From Shewanella salipaludis (GTDB lineage: Bacteria; Pseudomonadota; Gammaproteobacteria; Enterobacterales; Shewanellaceae), in the NCBI RefSeq assembly GCF_012911865.1, contig NZ_JAAXYH010000021.1, positions 1 to 51,575 on the forward strand: 51,575 bases of DNA. The letters are read 5' to 3'. How positions within the stretch are numbered: the stretch's first letter is position 1; each line of letters begins with the position of its first letter. Shown in pieces: positions 1 through 7,154 of the stretch. Both the position numbers and the translations under genes were made by a program. Under the pieces are notes generated by a model that had not been told where the DNA came from, searched no databases, and saw nothing but the letters and a program-made list of their open reading frames with translations.

Positions 1-145
1 AATGCTGCTTAATAATGTCGATATTCATGCTCATGCCCCAAAAAAAAGGAGACATAAGATCACAGAGGACTCCGTGGGTCAATACTGTTTAGAGGGTAGG
101 CAAAAAAACGTTCATGATCTTGCCCTGCCTTCCATTATGGCTTTG
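1..145. other. Left edge, no gene seen
   Basis: No coding region is supported here. It lies 3' of the minus-strand SRPBCC gene. Read on the minus strand, the gene's stop codon sits in ACATAACAAAG (about 141-151), which resembles the R'' start of an integron attC, but I see no matching R' box before the window ends. It could be the first part of a long attC cut by the window edge, or chance. Confidence 0.35.
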
Positions 146-577
146 TTATGTGTGCTTTTCTGCCCTTAACTTTAAAGCTTTATTCATTCCTTCAAACGAA
201 GCAGTAAATACTTTTTCAATTTTATGCCAAAGAAAAAATGGCAAAATGCCTGAAAATATTTCTCCGTGAATAACTCGCGTTTCAACTGGGGAAATGGCTT
301 CAAAAATAAAATAATGTTTTCCAGCAAACAGAATACCACTCTTAGCAAGAAAGCAGACTTCTTTACCATAAAGAACTTTTTCTACTTTTGGATCAGCGAA
401 TCTAGCTTTGCCATTAGATAATACAACTTTAATTTTTAAGGATTCACCTTCATTAAGCGACCCTTGGATCTCAGTTAAAAATGGATTCCACTCATGGTAT
501 CTTTTAAAGTCTGAGAATATGCCCCATACGCTCTCTAACGATGCCTCAATCTGAATTTTAGTTTCTATTTTTTTCAT
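146..577 (-). CDS. SRPBCC (START-like) domain protein
   Basis: A protein of about 143 residues with the pattern of the SRPBCC/polyketide-cyclase fold: an N-terminal strand ending IQIEASLESVWGIFSDF, then YHEWNPFL, and a long C-terminal helix with the FEGMNKALK motif. Family members bind hydrophobic ligands in a helix-grip cavity; the ligand here cannot be read. I start it at the ATG at 577 (MKKIETK), preceded by a GGAAGC ribosome site; the open frame runs 11 codons further upstream. The stop codon lies inside ACATAACAAAG, as in integron cassettes, and TTATGT occurs 5' of the gene at about 602-607, the complement expected for a cassette left end. That makes it a possible decayed cassette. Base composition is AT-richer than the core genes. 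Confidence 0.7.
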   Translation of the reverse strand: MKKIETKIQIEASLESVWGIFSDFKRYHEWNPFLTEIQGSLNEGESLKIKVVLSNGKARFADPKVEKVLYGKEVCFLAKSGILFAGKHYFIFEAISPVETRVIHGEIFSGILPFFLWHKIEKVFTASFEGMNKALKLRAEKHT

Positions 578-640
578 AGATTGCTTCCGATACCGGGATA
601 CATAATGCACGCCATTTACCGTGGGTGGCCTGATTCACCA

Positions 641-1804
641 CTAAACCACTTGCTGTCTGCTTAGGGGGATGACGGTTGTTTTTGTATTGGATGGGAAAAA
701 ACGTGCCCGCAATTTCATAAACGGCGTTTCAACACAAAAGTAGAGTGCCCAACCACAAAAAATACTCACTGCCATAATAATTGCTATTCCCAGCCCGCTG
801 TTAATATCAATATCATATTCCGTAACGGGTGCTTTTAATATTTGGAACAAAGGTTTATGGATCAAATAAATTGCATAAGACCAAAGCGCGAGGCTCGCAG
901 CCCCAGGAATTCGTATATGGTACAGCACTGAGTTGGGGCTCAGTGCGGCGAGTACCAGAATTGCGAAGCTGATAGCTAGGAATGAATAGCCAAAAGTCAC
1001 CACATGAAACGTGCGACCATAGCCTTCGATGTAAGCATAGTTTTGAAACACGTAAAATATCATTCCCACACTAACCAAGCCGACTACCAATAAAAGGTTA
1101 CCTCTACGCAATATTGCTGCATAGGTTGTGGGATGAAAGTTCTTAAGTAATGCAATCGCCACACCGGGCAATAATTCATCAAACCGGGTAAAGCTGGTGT
1201 AGTAAATATGCTCCATAAAAGATTGTGCAGAAATTGCCGCCTCACCATGTTCGAACCAATTAAATCCGCGCAAAAATATAGCTAACAACATAGCACCAAT
1301 AATCGCGAACCAACCAAGTGTAATAGAACGTTTGATGTAAGTAGTAAACAGTGTAACTATGGGGAAAATTAAATAAAACTGCTCTTCAATACACAGCGAC
1401 CAGGAATGGGTAAAGGTCTCTCCTGCGCGCATACCCAGATTTTGCGTGAAGGTCAGAAAAGACCAGAGCGATGCAGTTGCTGTGCCGCTCAATGCAACCG
1501 GGAAGATAAAATAAAGTGCGAGTACAAAATAATAGTTAGGTAAGGTTCGCAGGAAACGGCGAATATAAAACAACTTGAGCGAAAACTCCTGCCCTTTGGC
1601 AATTGCCGAAAGCACCTGATTACCAATCAAATAGCCACTCAGCACAAAAAAAAGATCAACACCTGTCCAGCCCAATTGGCTCATAAATCCGAAGATATTT
1701 TCGCTGCTTACCACTACTTTATAGTGATAGATCAGCACGATAATAATGGCGACAGCGCGTAGTGTGTCCAAACCGTAAAGGCGGTTATTGTGATGATTTT
1801 CCAT
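641..1804 (-). CDS. Acyltransferase 3 family membrane protein (OafA/YrhL-like)
   Basis: 387 residues with about ten hydrophobic segments, typical of the acyltransferase 3 family that moves acetyl or other acyl groups onto surface polysaccharides across the inner membrane. Visible hallmarks are LDTLRAVAIIIVLIYHY at the N terminus (R16 and H27 being the conserved family residues), LSGYLIG, and SWSLCIEEQFYLIFP in the middle. There is no C-terminal SGNH domain, so it is the short form. The substrate is unknown; O-antigen or capsule is the usual case. It sits between the SRPBCC gene and mobile elements in an AT-rich block, consistent with transfer. No attC was recognised directly after its stop codon, so I do not call it an integron cassette. 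Confidence 0.85.
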   Translation of the reverse strand: MENHHNNRLYGLDTLRAVAIIIVLIYHYKVVVSSENIFGFMSQLGWTGVDLFFVLSGYLIGNQVLSAIAKGQEFSLKLFYIRRFLRTLPNYYFVLALYFIFPVALSGTATASLWSFLTFTQNLGMRAGETFTHSWSLCIEEQFYLIFPIVTLFTTYIKRSITLGWFAIIGAMLLAIFLRGFNWFEHGEAAISAQSFMEHIYYTSFTRFDELLPGVAIALLKNFHPTTYAAILRRGNLLLVVGLVSVGMIFYVFQNYAYIEGYGRTFHVVTFGYSFLAISFAILVLAALSPNSVLYHIRIPGAASLALWSYAIYLIHKPLFQILKAPVTEYDIDINSGLGIAIIMAVSIFCGWALYFCVETPFMKLRARFFPSNTKTTVIPLSRQQVV

Positions 1805-1975
1805 GATGTACTTCTGCTAGTTCCTATAAGTTATGGTTGTAAGAGGTAAAGCCTTTGTTGAATTGCTAAAGTTCAAAGATCACAGCGCCATCACTAAAAC
1901 ATTGATTTGTTGGGGATGAATTGCGGCTTTATGCATTTCATAATTCCCAGCATCAGCCTAACGTTTGAACGCAGT

Positions 1976-2015
1976 GTCTATGAGCGTCTATGAGCGTCTA
2001 TGAGCGTCTATGAGA
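1976..2015. repeat. 10-bp tandem repeat, four copies
   Basis: Four contiguous copies of GTCTATGAGC, the last ending in A instead of C. The unit length is not a multiple of three and no gene covers it. It is a simple minisatellite that could vary in copy number by slippage. Confidence 0.9.
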
Positions 2016-2073
2016 GTATGAGGACAGCCTAAACACTTTTGCCCGGTAATAACACATCCTGAACAGAGTCCGT

Positions 2074-2135
2074 CAGTCCCTGACTCATCAGTCACGAGGT
2101 AGCAAACGCATCAAAGGTAAGGTTGTCGGGGACTG
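2074..2135. repeat. Imperfect inverted repeat flanking the RAYT gene
   Basis: CAGTCCCTGAC at 2074-2084 faces GTCGGGGACTG at 2125-2135, 10 of 11 positions complementary. It lies about 90 bases past the 3' end of the RAYT-like transposase. REP-type palindromes beside RAYT genes are the usual partners of that transposase class, so this could be its target or end structure; that link is inference. Confidence 0.5.
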
Positions 2136-2222
2136 AGATGGCTAATGCGCCAAGGATTGAGTGCACAAGCGCCCTGATAAACCTCAGTCGTCGTAAAAAT
2201 GCCTCCATCAAGGACTGGAAAG

Positions 2223-3212
2223 TTAACCTGGATGCAGTGCTTCACTCTGCCGTTTACCTCGGCACCATTTGCCACCGGATTTGGCTTTCATGGCACACAT
2301 GGCATCCCACCTACCACTGATGCCGCTGTATTGACGGCGAAATTCTTTGGCGGAAGTGACCCAGGCATCTTCGCCGATACCCAGTTCGGTGAGCAGCTTG
2401 GGGCGGGTGCTATCAATAAAGCCACGCTTATCTTCGCGCACAGCACGACCGGTCCAGTCAATCAATTCCAGATAATCGGCAAAGTGGAATGGAATACCGC
2501 TTTGCTCGGCGGCTACGGCCGCGCCCTCGAAAGGCAGTAAAGGTTTGAGTGACACACGAACTGGCTTCTGTTGCGCAAGCGCTTCAATCCGCTCCTGAAT
2601 CGAAGTGTAATCAGACTCTTGCAGCGAGTCTGCAATACCCGCACGAATAGGATTTAAATCCACATACATCATGCAGGCAAGCAGCGCCTGCTCATCCAGT
2701 AGTGCCTGGGATTTAAAGCGCCCTTCCCAGAATACCCCTTTGCAGCCATCTTCCCGATTGGCTTTACGGGCAATCTCTTCATTGAGGCAGCGCATAAACC
2801 AACTCACACTGCCAAGCCGCTCTTGCCATTCGGCAATCAGGCTGTCGAGCAGCATTCGCTCGCCTTCGGACAAGCTATCGCCTTTAAGAAATCGGGTAGC
2901 AATGGCATTACCGGCAAACAGCGTCGTCCAGCGTGCAACCACGTCAAATTGAGACAGGCCCTTTTGAGCGGCAAGGTCGATTTTCAGTACCAGATGATAG
3001 TGATTTGACATCACAGCATAAGCACAGACATCAATGCAGAATACCGACGACAACCGCCTGATTTTATCGACTATCCAGCCACGCCTGTGCTCGTAACTGC
3101 GCCCGGTGACCACATCTTCGCCACATAAAAATGCCCTTCGGACACAGCGATTAATCACATGGTAGAAGGGCGTGCTTTCGGCATCAATCAATTGGCGACG
3201 AGCAGTAGTCAT
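2223..3212 (-). CDS. RAYT / IS200-like (Y1) transposase
   Basis: 329 residues of the REP-associated tyrosine transposase type. The single-strand nuclease hallmark is clear: AVMSNHYHLVLKID gives the HUH pair H71 and H73, and MYVDLNPIRAG carries the probable catalytic tyrosine. An EGRFKSQAL stretch precedes it. The length (about 330) and the long C-terminal extension fit the single-copy, domesticated-looking RAYTs common in Shewanella and Vibrio rather than the 150-residue IS200 form. The reading frame looks complete. Its 5' side runs directly into a truncated IS110 transposase on the other strand, so the element, or a rearrangement at it, appears to have removed the IS110 N-terminal half. Confidence 0.85.
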   Translation of the reverse strand: MTTARRQLIDAESTPFYHVINRCVRRAFLCGEDVVTGRSYEHRRGWIVDKIRRLSSVFCIDVCAYAVMSNHYHLVLKIDLAAQKGLSQFDVVARWTTLFAGNAIATRFLKGDSLSEGERMLLDSLIAEWQERLGSVSWFMRCLNEEIARKANREDGCKGVFWEGRFKSQALLDEQALLACMMYVDLNPIRAGIADSLQESDYTSIQERIEALAQQKPVRVSLKPLLPFEGAAVAAEQSGIPFHFADYLELIDWTGRAVREDKRGFIDSTRPKLLTELGIGEDAWVTSAKEFRRQYSGISGRWDAMCAMKAKSGGKWCRGKRQSEALHPG

Positions 3213-3294
3213 GGCAAGCCTCGGCAGGCAAAAGGGAGTAACTCAAAGCCTAGTCAGACAGGCCCAAAAGCACAAAAAGATTTGGATGTCCCAT

Positions 3295-4094
3295 CTTTAG
3301 CACGCAGTGGTGATCTTAAGCCCATCTATGTTCCGGACGAACGGGACGAGGCCATTCGCGATCTTATCCGCTGTCGGGAAGACGCCATGCTCGATTTGCG
3401 TCAGGCACGGCAGCGGCTGAAATCCTTCCTGCTGCGCCATGGTCACCCCTGCAGTGGCCGACAAAACTGGACCGAGGCATATCGGCGTCATCTGGCCGAC
3501 ATTAGCTTCCAGGAAAGTGCCACCAAGCTCACCTTCCAGCATTACGTCAACATAGTCACCGAGCGTCACGAACGTCTGCAACAGCTGGAACTGGAGCTGC
3601 AAAGCCTGGCAGAAAGCTGGCGTTGGTATCCGCTGGTGCAGCGCCTTACCGTGCTGCGGGGGATCCGTTTCTTGTCGGCTATGACCATTATGGCCGAGCT
3701 GGGCGACTTACGACGCTTTGACTCACCGCGTTCCTTGATGAACTTTGTTGGCCTGACACCCAGTGAGCGCTCAAGCGGACAGCGGGAGCGACGCGGCGGG
3801 ATCACCAAATGCGGCAATGGCCATGTACGACGCATTTTAATAGAGTCTGCCTGGGCCTATCGTTTTCCAGCCAAAGTCTCTCGGGAGCTGGAGAGTCGGC
3901 AACAAGGGCACTCAATCCGGCTGCAAACACGTGCCTGGGAGGTACAGCAGCGATTATGCCACCGCTTCCATGCCCTGAAAGCACGAGGCAAGGAATACAA
4001 CAAGGTTGTCACCGCGGTGGCCCGGGAACTGACGGGCTACCTTTGGGACATTGCCCGGGAATTTGAGGTGGATAAGCCGATAACGGCTTACTAA
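3295..4094 (+). pseudogene. IS110/IS1111-family transposase, 5' truncated
   Basis: The recognisable part begins near LARSGDLKPIYVPDERDEA and runs to the natural C terminus, about 265 residues. It covers the coiled linker (RQARQRLKSFLLRHG) and the C-terminal Tnp domain with RGIRFLSAMTIMAELGDL, FVGLTPSERSSGQ and GNGHVRRILIESAW, where SSG holds the family serine. The N-terminal RuvC-like DEDD domain, normally about 130 residues, is missing. The open frame continues upstream to 3159 only by reading antisense through the RAYT start region, so that part is not IS110 protein. It should be inactive as a transposase. It sits next to an integron attC, a known target of the IS1111-attC subgroup. Confidence 0.85.
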
Positions 4095-4300
4095 TCCAGC
4101 TCTTAGCGTTACGAATACACTCTGACAGTAAAGGCGGCGGCAGCGGTGAGAGCAACCCTCGAGGGCGTTAAGCGGTCACATCCGCGCTCCTAGACTGAGG
4201 CAAGGCTCCAGCGGCGCAAACAAGTAATGCGGTTAAAATCCGCGGATATCAGCAAGGTCAACCGCCGACACTTACTGGCCAAAGCCTACTGTCAGAGTGT
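4095..4300 (+). other. IS110 3' noncoding region with inverted repeats
   Basis: About 200 bases follow the transposase stop with no open frame. ACACTCTGACAGTA at 4117-4130 is repeated in perfect inverted form at 4287-4300, enclosing a GC-rich segment with further local complementarity. In the IS1111 branch of IS110 elements the bridge (seeker) RNA is encoded 3' of the transposase, so this segment is where such an RNA would lie. That assignment is inference from position and secondary structure only. Confidence 0.45.
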
Positions 4301-4338
4301 CCTTACCGGAAATTTTTTGGGTTTCCGGTAAGGACACT
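4296..4338. repeat. Perfect 17-bp hairpin
   Basis: AGTGTCCTTACCGGAAA at 4296-4312 is perfectly complementary to 4322-4338, with a 9-base loop. Neither strand has a T-run after the stem, so it does not look like an intrinsic terminator. Its first bases overlap the inverted repeat at the IS110 right end. It may mark the IS boundary or a small mobile palindrome. Confidence 0.8.
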
Positions 4339-4365
4339 ATTTGCCTATTTGACAAAGGGAATCAT

Positions 4366-4475
4366 ATCAACGCCTTGCTCACCGGCGAGTAAGTTGGTGC
4401 TGTTTTTGCCGCTTTTGGTTTTGAGCAAAAACCGCGACAACTGTATCGAGTCCGCGTGCAGCAACTTGTTAGCTT
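4366..4475 (-). other. attC site of integron cassette 2
   Basis: Read on the minus strand, it starts with R'' AAGCTAAC followed by AAG, with the cassette's stop codon inside the box, and ends with AGCAAGGCGTTGAT as L'/R' (crossover G at 4371). The two ends pair imperfectly, as attC sites do. The cassette's left end, after the crossover G of attC1, is TTAGCTT, the exact complement of this R'' box, which confirms the boundaries 4371-5083. R' reads GTTGAT rather than matching R'' exactly, as expected because those bases come from the next cassette. Confidence 0.75.
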
Positions 4476-5029
4476 TTTCTTAAGGCTAGTTGAGGAGTTA
4501 ATAACTTAAATTCTTCTCGTAGTTCATTTAAGTTTTCATGCTCATCAATAATTTTTTCTTTACCACCAACTTCATTTGCGGCCTTTATGAATACAGATGC
4601 GAATGCGGCTTGCTTATACGCCTCAAATAACTTGAATACTATTTCATTTTGAGTTGCTTTGCCTGATGTATTATTTTCAACCCACTCCACAATAGTACTG
4701 TATGCACGAATGTGATCCCTTAATACTCGGATATTGTACCTTTGCTCCTCAGTGAAGCTTTCTGCTACCTCATAATAATAAGCATCTAATACTGGTGTCG
4801 ATACTGGAGCCCCAAGACTACATGCATAGTACCCATCATGCCCGTATTCGACAGATGACTTTTTAGCTGTCCTCGTACGTTCTGTAAGAAGAACTTCAAG
4901 ATCTTTCAGTTCTGTTGATATTGCTAGTTTCAGTTTGTTTATTCTACATTTTGACTTTATTACGTCTGTAAGTTGAGATAATCCCCACCCTACGAATAAA
5001 GCTATTAGTGCGACTTGTAAACGATCCAT
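4469..5029 (-). CDS. Integron cassette 2: one-TM helical protein, unknown function
   Basis: 186 residues. A hydrophobic segment at about residues 5-20 (VALIALFVGWGLSQL) anchors it in the membrane, with a positively charged stretch after it and an otherwise soluble, helix-rich body. I do not recognise a family. The start ATG at 5029 has TAAGGA upstream at good spacing, and the stop lies in the attC R'' box. It is the second cassette from the integrase. A small membrane-anchored protein next to a HEPN-like protein could be a partner or an independent cassette; nothing in the sequence decides this. Low GC relative to the core. Confidence 0.75.
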   Translation of the reverse strand: MDRLQVALIALFVGWGLSQLTDVIKSKCRINKLKLAISTELKDLEVLLTERTRTAKKSSVEYGHDGYYACSLGAPVSTPVLDAYYYEVAESFTEEQRYNIRVLRDHIRAYSTIVEWVENNTSGKATQNEIVFKLFEAYKQAAFASVFIKAANEVGGKEKIIDEHENLNELREEFKLLTPQLALRKS

Positions 5030-5077
5030 TAATTATCCTTAAACGTACAATTCAAACATCTGCAAACACCGCATAGA

Positions 5078-5149
5078 AGCTAACGCCCGCATTTGCGGCT
5101 GGTTTGGAGCGCAGCGGAAAACCAGTCCGACAACATGCGCTTGTTACAT
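5078..5149 (-). other. attC site of integron cassette 1
   Basis: A textbook attC of about 72 bases. On the minus strand it runs from R'' ATGTAAC plus AAGCGCATG, through a self-complementary arm (GGACTGGTTTTCC against its partner CAAACCAGCC), to CATGCG-like L' sequence and R' GGGCGTTAGC, crossover G at 5084. The stop codon of the HEPN-like gene is next to R''. The cassette left end at 5850 reads TTACAT, the exact complement of this R'', which fixes cassette 1 as 5084-5850 (767 bp). Confidence 0.9.
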
Positions 5150-5829
5150 TACGCCTCGGCATCCTTTATAAGCTTGACAACCCCCAAATAAAACTCAGAA
5201 GTTACGCCTAATGCGCTATAACTTAACCTAGTAGTTTTTGCTACATCGCTTTTAAATAGCTTTTTAAGTTGGGCTATGTCGTTATCCAGCATTTTGGAGC
5301 TTCCACCGCCATGTACAATTGAGTTTCTTCGCGAGTACAGCCAATCAGCATAACCACAAACTGATGTAGGGATTTTGTTATTCTGCGGTGTAAAGCTCCC
5401 AAGAATTTTACCCGTAGAAATATTAACTCTTGGCTTAGTCCACAAATTTCTTTCGAGGCCAATGAGTTCAAACAACTTTGATACCTTATTAGAATGCCTT
5501 CCTCGAAGAACGCCGTCTCTTAAAATATTCTGGACTCTTGACTCAACCACTTCATGAATATTACTCCCATCCATCAGCAACTTTAATACATCCGCCTCCG
5601 ATACAGGGGAATCCAATTTTTTAAGTGCATCATCGAGTAATCGTTCATGAAGCGCATTATCGAGAATAGTTTTGTCCACCATCACGTCAAAACGATCAAC
5701 TAAATTTGTATAGACCAACTTCTGTAAATGATTTCTACTACCGTCTTGCAACCCAGCAAGTTCTTCAGTTGCTTTCTTGACTTCGCCTTTGACAAACTTC
5801 TCAAAATCTAAAACATTCTGAAGATTCAC
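5149..5829 (-). CDS. Integron cassette 1: HEPN-like protein with RX4H motif
   Basis: 226 residues, almost entirely helical. Near the C terminus is RRNSIVHGGG: R168 and H173 form an RX4H pair of the type (RNxIxHG) used by HEPN-fold ribonucleases such as the RiboL-PSP-HEPN group. HEPN proteins act as toxins, abortive-infection effectors or RNA-processing enzymes. It starts with GTG at 5829, preceded by AAGGAAG at ideal spacing. It is the first cassette, immediately next to attI, where expression from the integron promoter is usually strongest. No antitoxin-like MNT gene is in the same cassette. Function as a nuclease is inferred from the motif alone. Confidence 0.7.
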   Translation of the reverse strand: MNLQNVLDFEKFVKGEVKKATEELAGLQDGSRNHLQKLVYTNLVDRFDVMVDKTILDNALHERLLDDALKKLDSPVSEADVLKLLMDGSNIHEVVESRVQNILRDGVLRGRHSNKVSKLFELIGLERNLWTKPRVNISTGKILGSFTPQNNKIPTSVCGYADWLYSRRNSIVHGGGSSKMLDNDIAQLKKLFKSDVAKTTRLSYSALGVTSEFYLGVVKLIKDAEA

Positions 5830-5861
5830 GATACTTCCTTAGTAATGTAACATTTTAATAG

Positions 5862-5873
5862 TGCGCATGCGCA
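5862..5873. repeat. Palindrome TGCGCATGCGCA in integron leader
   Basis: A perfect 12-bp palindrome 11 bases from the attI crossover. The same element, at the same distance, is at 18340-18349 in the second leader. It belongs to a GCGCATGCGC family found five times in the two leaders. Confidence 0.9.
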
Positions 5874-5962
5874 TATGTACATTGGTTCAATGTAAACCAG
5901 ATTATCACAACTTACTGTTCTGTAAACCATTCAACTTGTTCACTCCACTGAGCCTTCAGGCT

Positions 5963-5980
5963 AAACGCGCATGCGCGTTT
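5963..5980. repeat. 18-bp palindrome AAACGCGCATGCGCGTTT
   Basis: Perfect palindrome two bases from the 26-bp palindrome. The corresponding site in the second leader (18236-18245) keeps the GCGCATGCGC core although the flanks have changed, suggesting the core is under selection. Confidence 0.9.
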
Positions 5981-5982
5981 GC

Positions 5983-6008
5983 ACAAATAACGAGATCTCG
6001 TTATTTGT
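5983..6008. repeat. 26-bp palindrome centred on ATAACGAGATCTCGTTAT
   Basis: A perfect 26-bp palindrome. A 22-bp version is at 18206-18227. It is AT-flanked and could extrude as a cruciform or bind a dimeric regulator. No T-run follows, so it is not a terminator. Confidence 0.9.
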
Positions 6009-6179
6009 ACACTTTTTTAATAAAACACTGAATTTTATAGTGTAATTAATTCAGCTTGCGTGTAAACACGCATCGCTCAGATAATTTTCCGTGCAAACGC
6101 GCCGTTTTAGGCTAAAACTAAAAAATCAACTGGATAAACATCCAGTACTCCAGTGCAATAACTCATGCGAATAAATTTT

Positions 6180-7154
6180 ATGTTCAAGAGCCGCTTTCTC
6201 ACTCAGATAAGTGAAAGCCTCAGATTGCTGGGCTACAGTCTGCGGACAGAAAAAACCTACCTATATTGGATTGCCTGCTACATTCGTTTTCATCGCCTTA
6301 AGCATCCTGACACTATGGGGGCACCGGAGGTCACGGCATTTCTGTCCTATCTGGCGAATCGACGTCATGTCGCTATCAATACCCAGAAGACGGCATTGAA
6401 CGCATTGGCCTATCTGTACAATAAATTCCTGCAACGCCCCTTGGGTGAGCTGGGGTTCAGTCACGCCCAGCGTCATAGACGCTTGCCCGTCGTCCTCAGC
6501 CCTGGCGAGGTTAGTCTTATCTTGGGACAACTCAGTGGCCGTGACAGGAGCATATTTTCCATCCTCTATGGCTCGGGTTTGCGCATTACCGAATGCTTGC
6601 GCTTACGTATTCAAGATGTTGACTTTGAACATGCGGCTATCACAGTCCGTGATGGCAAGGGGAACAAAGACAGGCAAACAGTGCTGAGCCAGTCACTCAT
6701 CCCCGAGCTGCAACAGTTGATAACCCAGGCCGTTGATCTCCAGCGACGTGACAATCTGCAAGGTATTGGGCCGTCATTGCCCTTTGCGCTCAACAAGAAA
6801 TATCCCAATGCCTTTCGTCAACCCGCCTGGATGTATATTTTTCCCTCGACCAGTGTGTGCCAGCATCCGCTGGCGCATATTCTCTGCCGGCATCATTTAC
6901 ACGATTCGGTGCCGCGAAAAATATTACGTCATGCTGTGCAGCGATGTGGTCTGGATCACAAGCAGATTAATTGTCATACCTTCAGGCACTCATTTGCCAC
7001 CCAACTGCTGCGTAATGGTCGAGATATCAGGACTGTGCAGGAACTCCTTGGTCACAGCGATCTGGCCAGCACCCAAATCTATACTCATGTGATAGGCCAG
7101 CACTACGCCGGTACCCTGAGTCCACTCGACAGTTTAAACATGGCTGCCGATTGA
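6180..7154 (+). CDS. intI: Integron integrase IntI
   Basis: Tyrosine recombinase of 324 residues (329 if the upstream ATG at 6165 is used; neither start has a strong ribosome site). Numbered from 6165, the catalytic set is R140 (YGSGLRITE), H271 and R274 (CHTFRHSFATQ), H297 (LLGHSDLAS) and Y306 (QIYTHV). The extra IntI-specific segment, absent from XerC/D, is clear: ALNKKYPNAFRQPAWMYIFPS at about 208-228. It excises and inserts cassettes by attI x attC and attC x attC recombination. It diverges from two minus-strand cassettes across attI, the normal integron layout. The frame is intact, so it should be active, and it could in principle also act on the second leader at 18206-18361. Confidence 0.95.
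   Translation: MFKSRFLTQISESLRLLGYSLRTEKTYLYWIACYIRFHRLKHPDTMGAPEVTAFLSYLANRRHVAINTQKTALNALAYLYNKFLQRPLGELGFSHAQRHRRLPVVLSPGEVSLILGQLSGRDRSIFSILYGSGLRITECLRLRIQDVDFEHAAITVRDGKGNKDRQTVLSQSLIPELQQLITQAVDLQRRDNLQGIGPSLPFALNKKYPNAFRQPAWMYIFPSTSVCQHPLAHILCRHHLHDSVPRKILRHAVQRCGLDHKQINCHTFRHSFATQLLRNGRDIRTVQELLGHSDLASTQIYTHVIGQHYAGTLSPLDSLNMAAD

Larger units (their letters stand above)
1805..2222. other. Intergenic: tandem repeat and inverted repeat
   Basis: About 420 bases between the acyltransferase promoter side and the 3' end of the RAYT-like transposase. It holds a 10-bp tandem repeat and a long-armed inverted repeat, listed separately. The short open frames here read through the repeats and are not supported as genes. 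GTTAGGC on the minus strand at 1956-1962 fits the R' box consensus of an attC but has no R'' partner nearby. Confidence 0.5.
5851..6164 (-). promoter_or_regulatory. Integron leader / attI site
   Basis: Lies between the divergent intI and cassette 1. The crossover is at AAAATG|TTACAT (5851/5850, minus strand). The 156 bases from 6006 to 5851 align without gaps to 18206-18361. It contains three exact palindromes (listed), which is unusual for attI, and near intI a 7-bp inverted repeat ACTGGAT/ATCCAGT (6129-6146). The region should carry the integrase promoter and the cassette promoter, but I could not assign -35/-10 boxes with confidence and saw no canonical LexA box (CTGT-N8-ACAG). Confidence 0.8.

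Noticed and set aside
1956..1962. GTTAGGC as an attC R' box on the minus strand
   Set aside because: It fits the consensus but no R'' partner or arms were found within 150 bases.
3159..3294. N-terminal 45 residues of the IS110 open frame
   Set aside because: This part reads antisense through the RAYT start and its upstream region and has no IS110 similarity.
4296..4338. Intrinsic terminator
   Set aside because: The stem is strong but neither strand has a following T-run.
5851..6164. LexA box upstream of intI
   Set aside because: No CTGT-N8-ACAG match was found on either strand, so SOS control cannot be claimed from the sequence.
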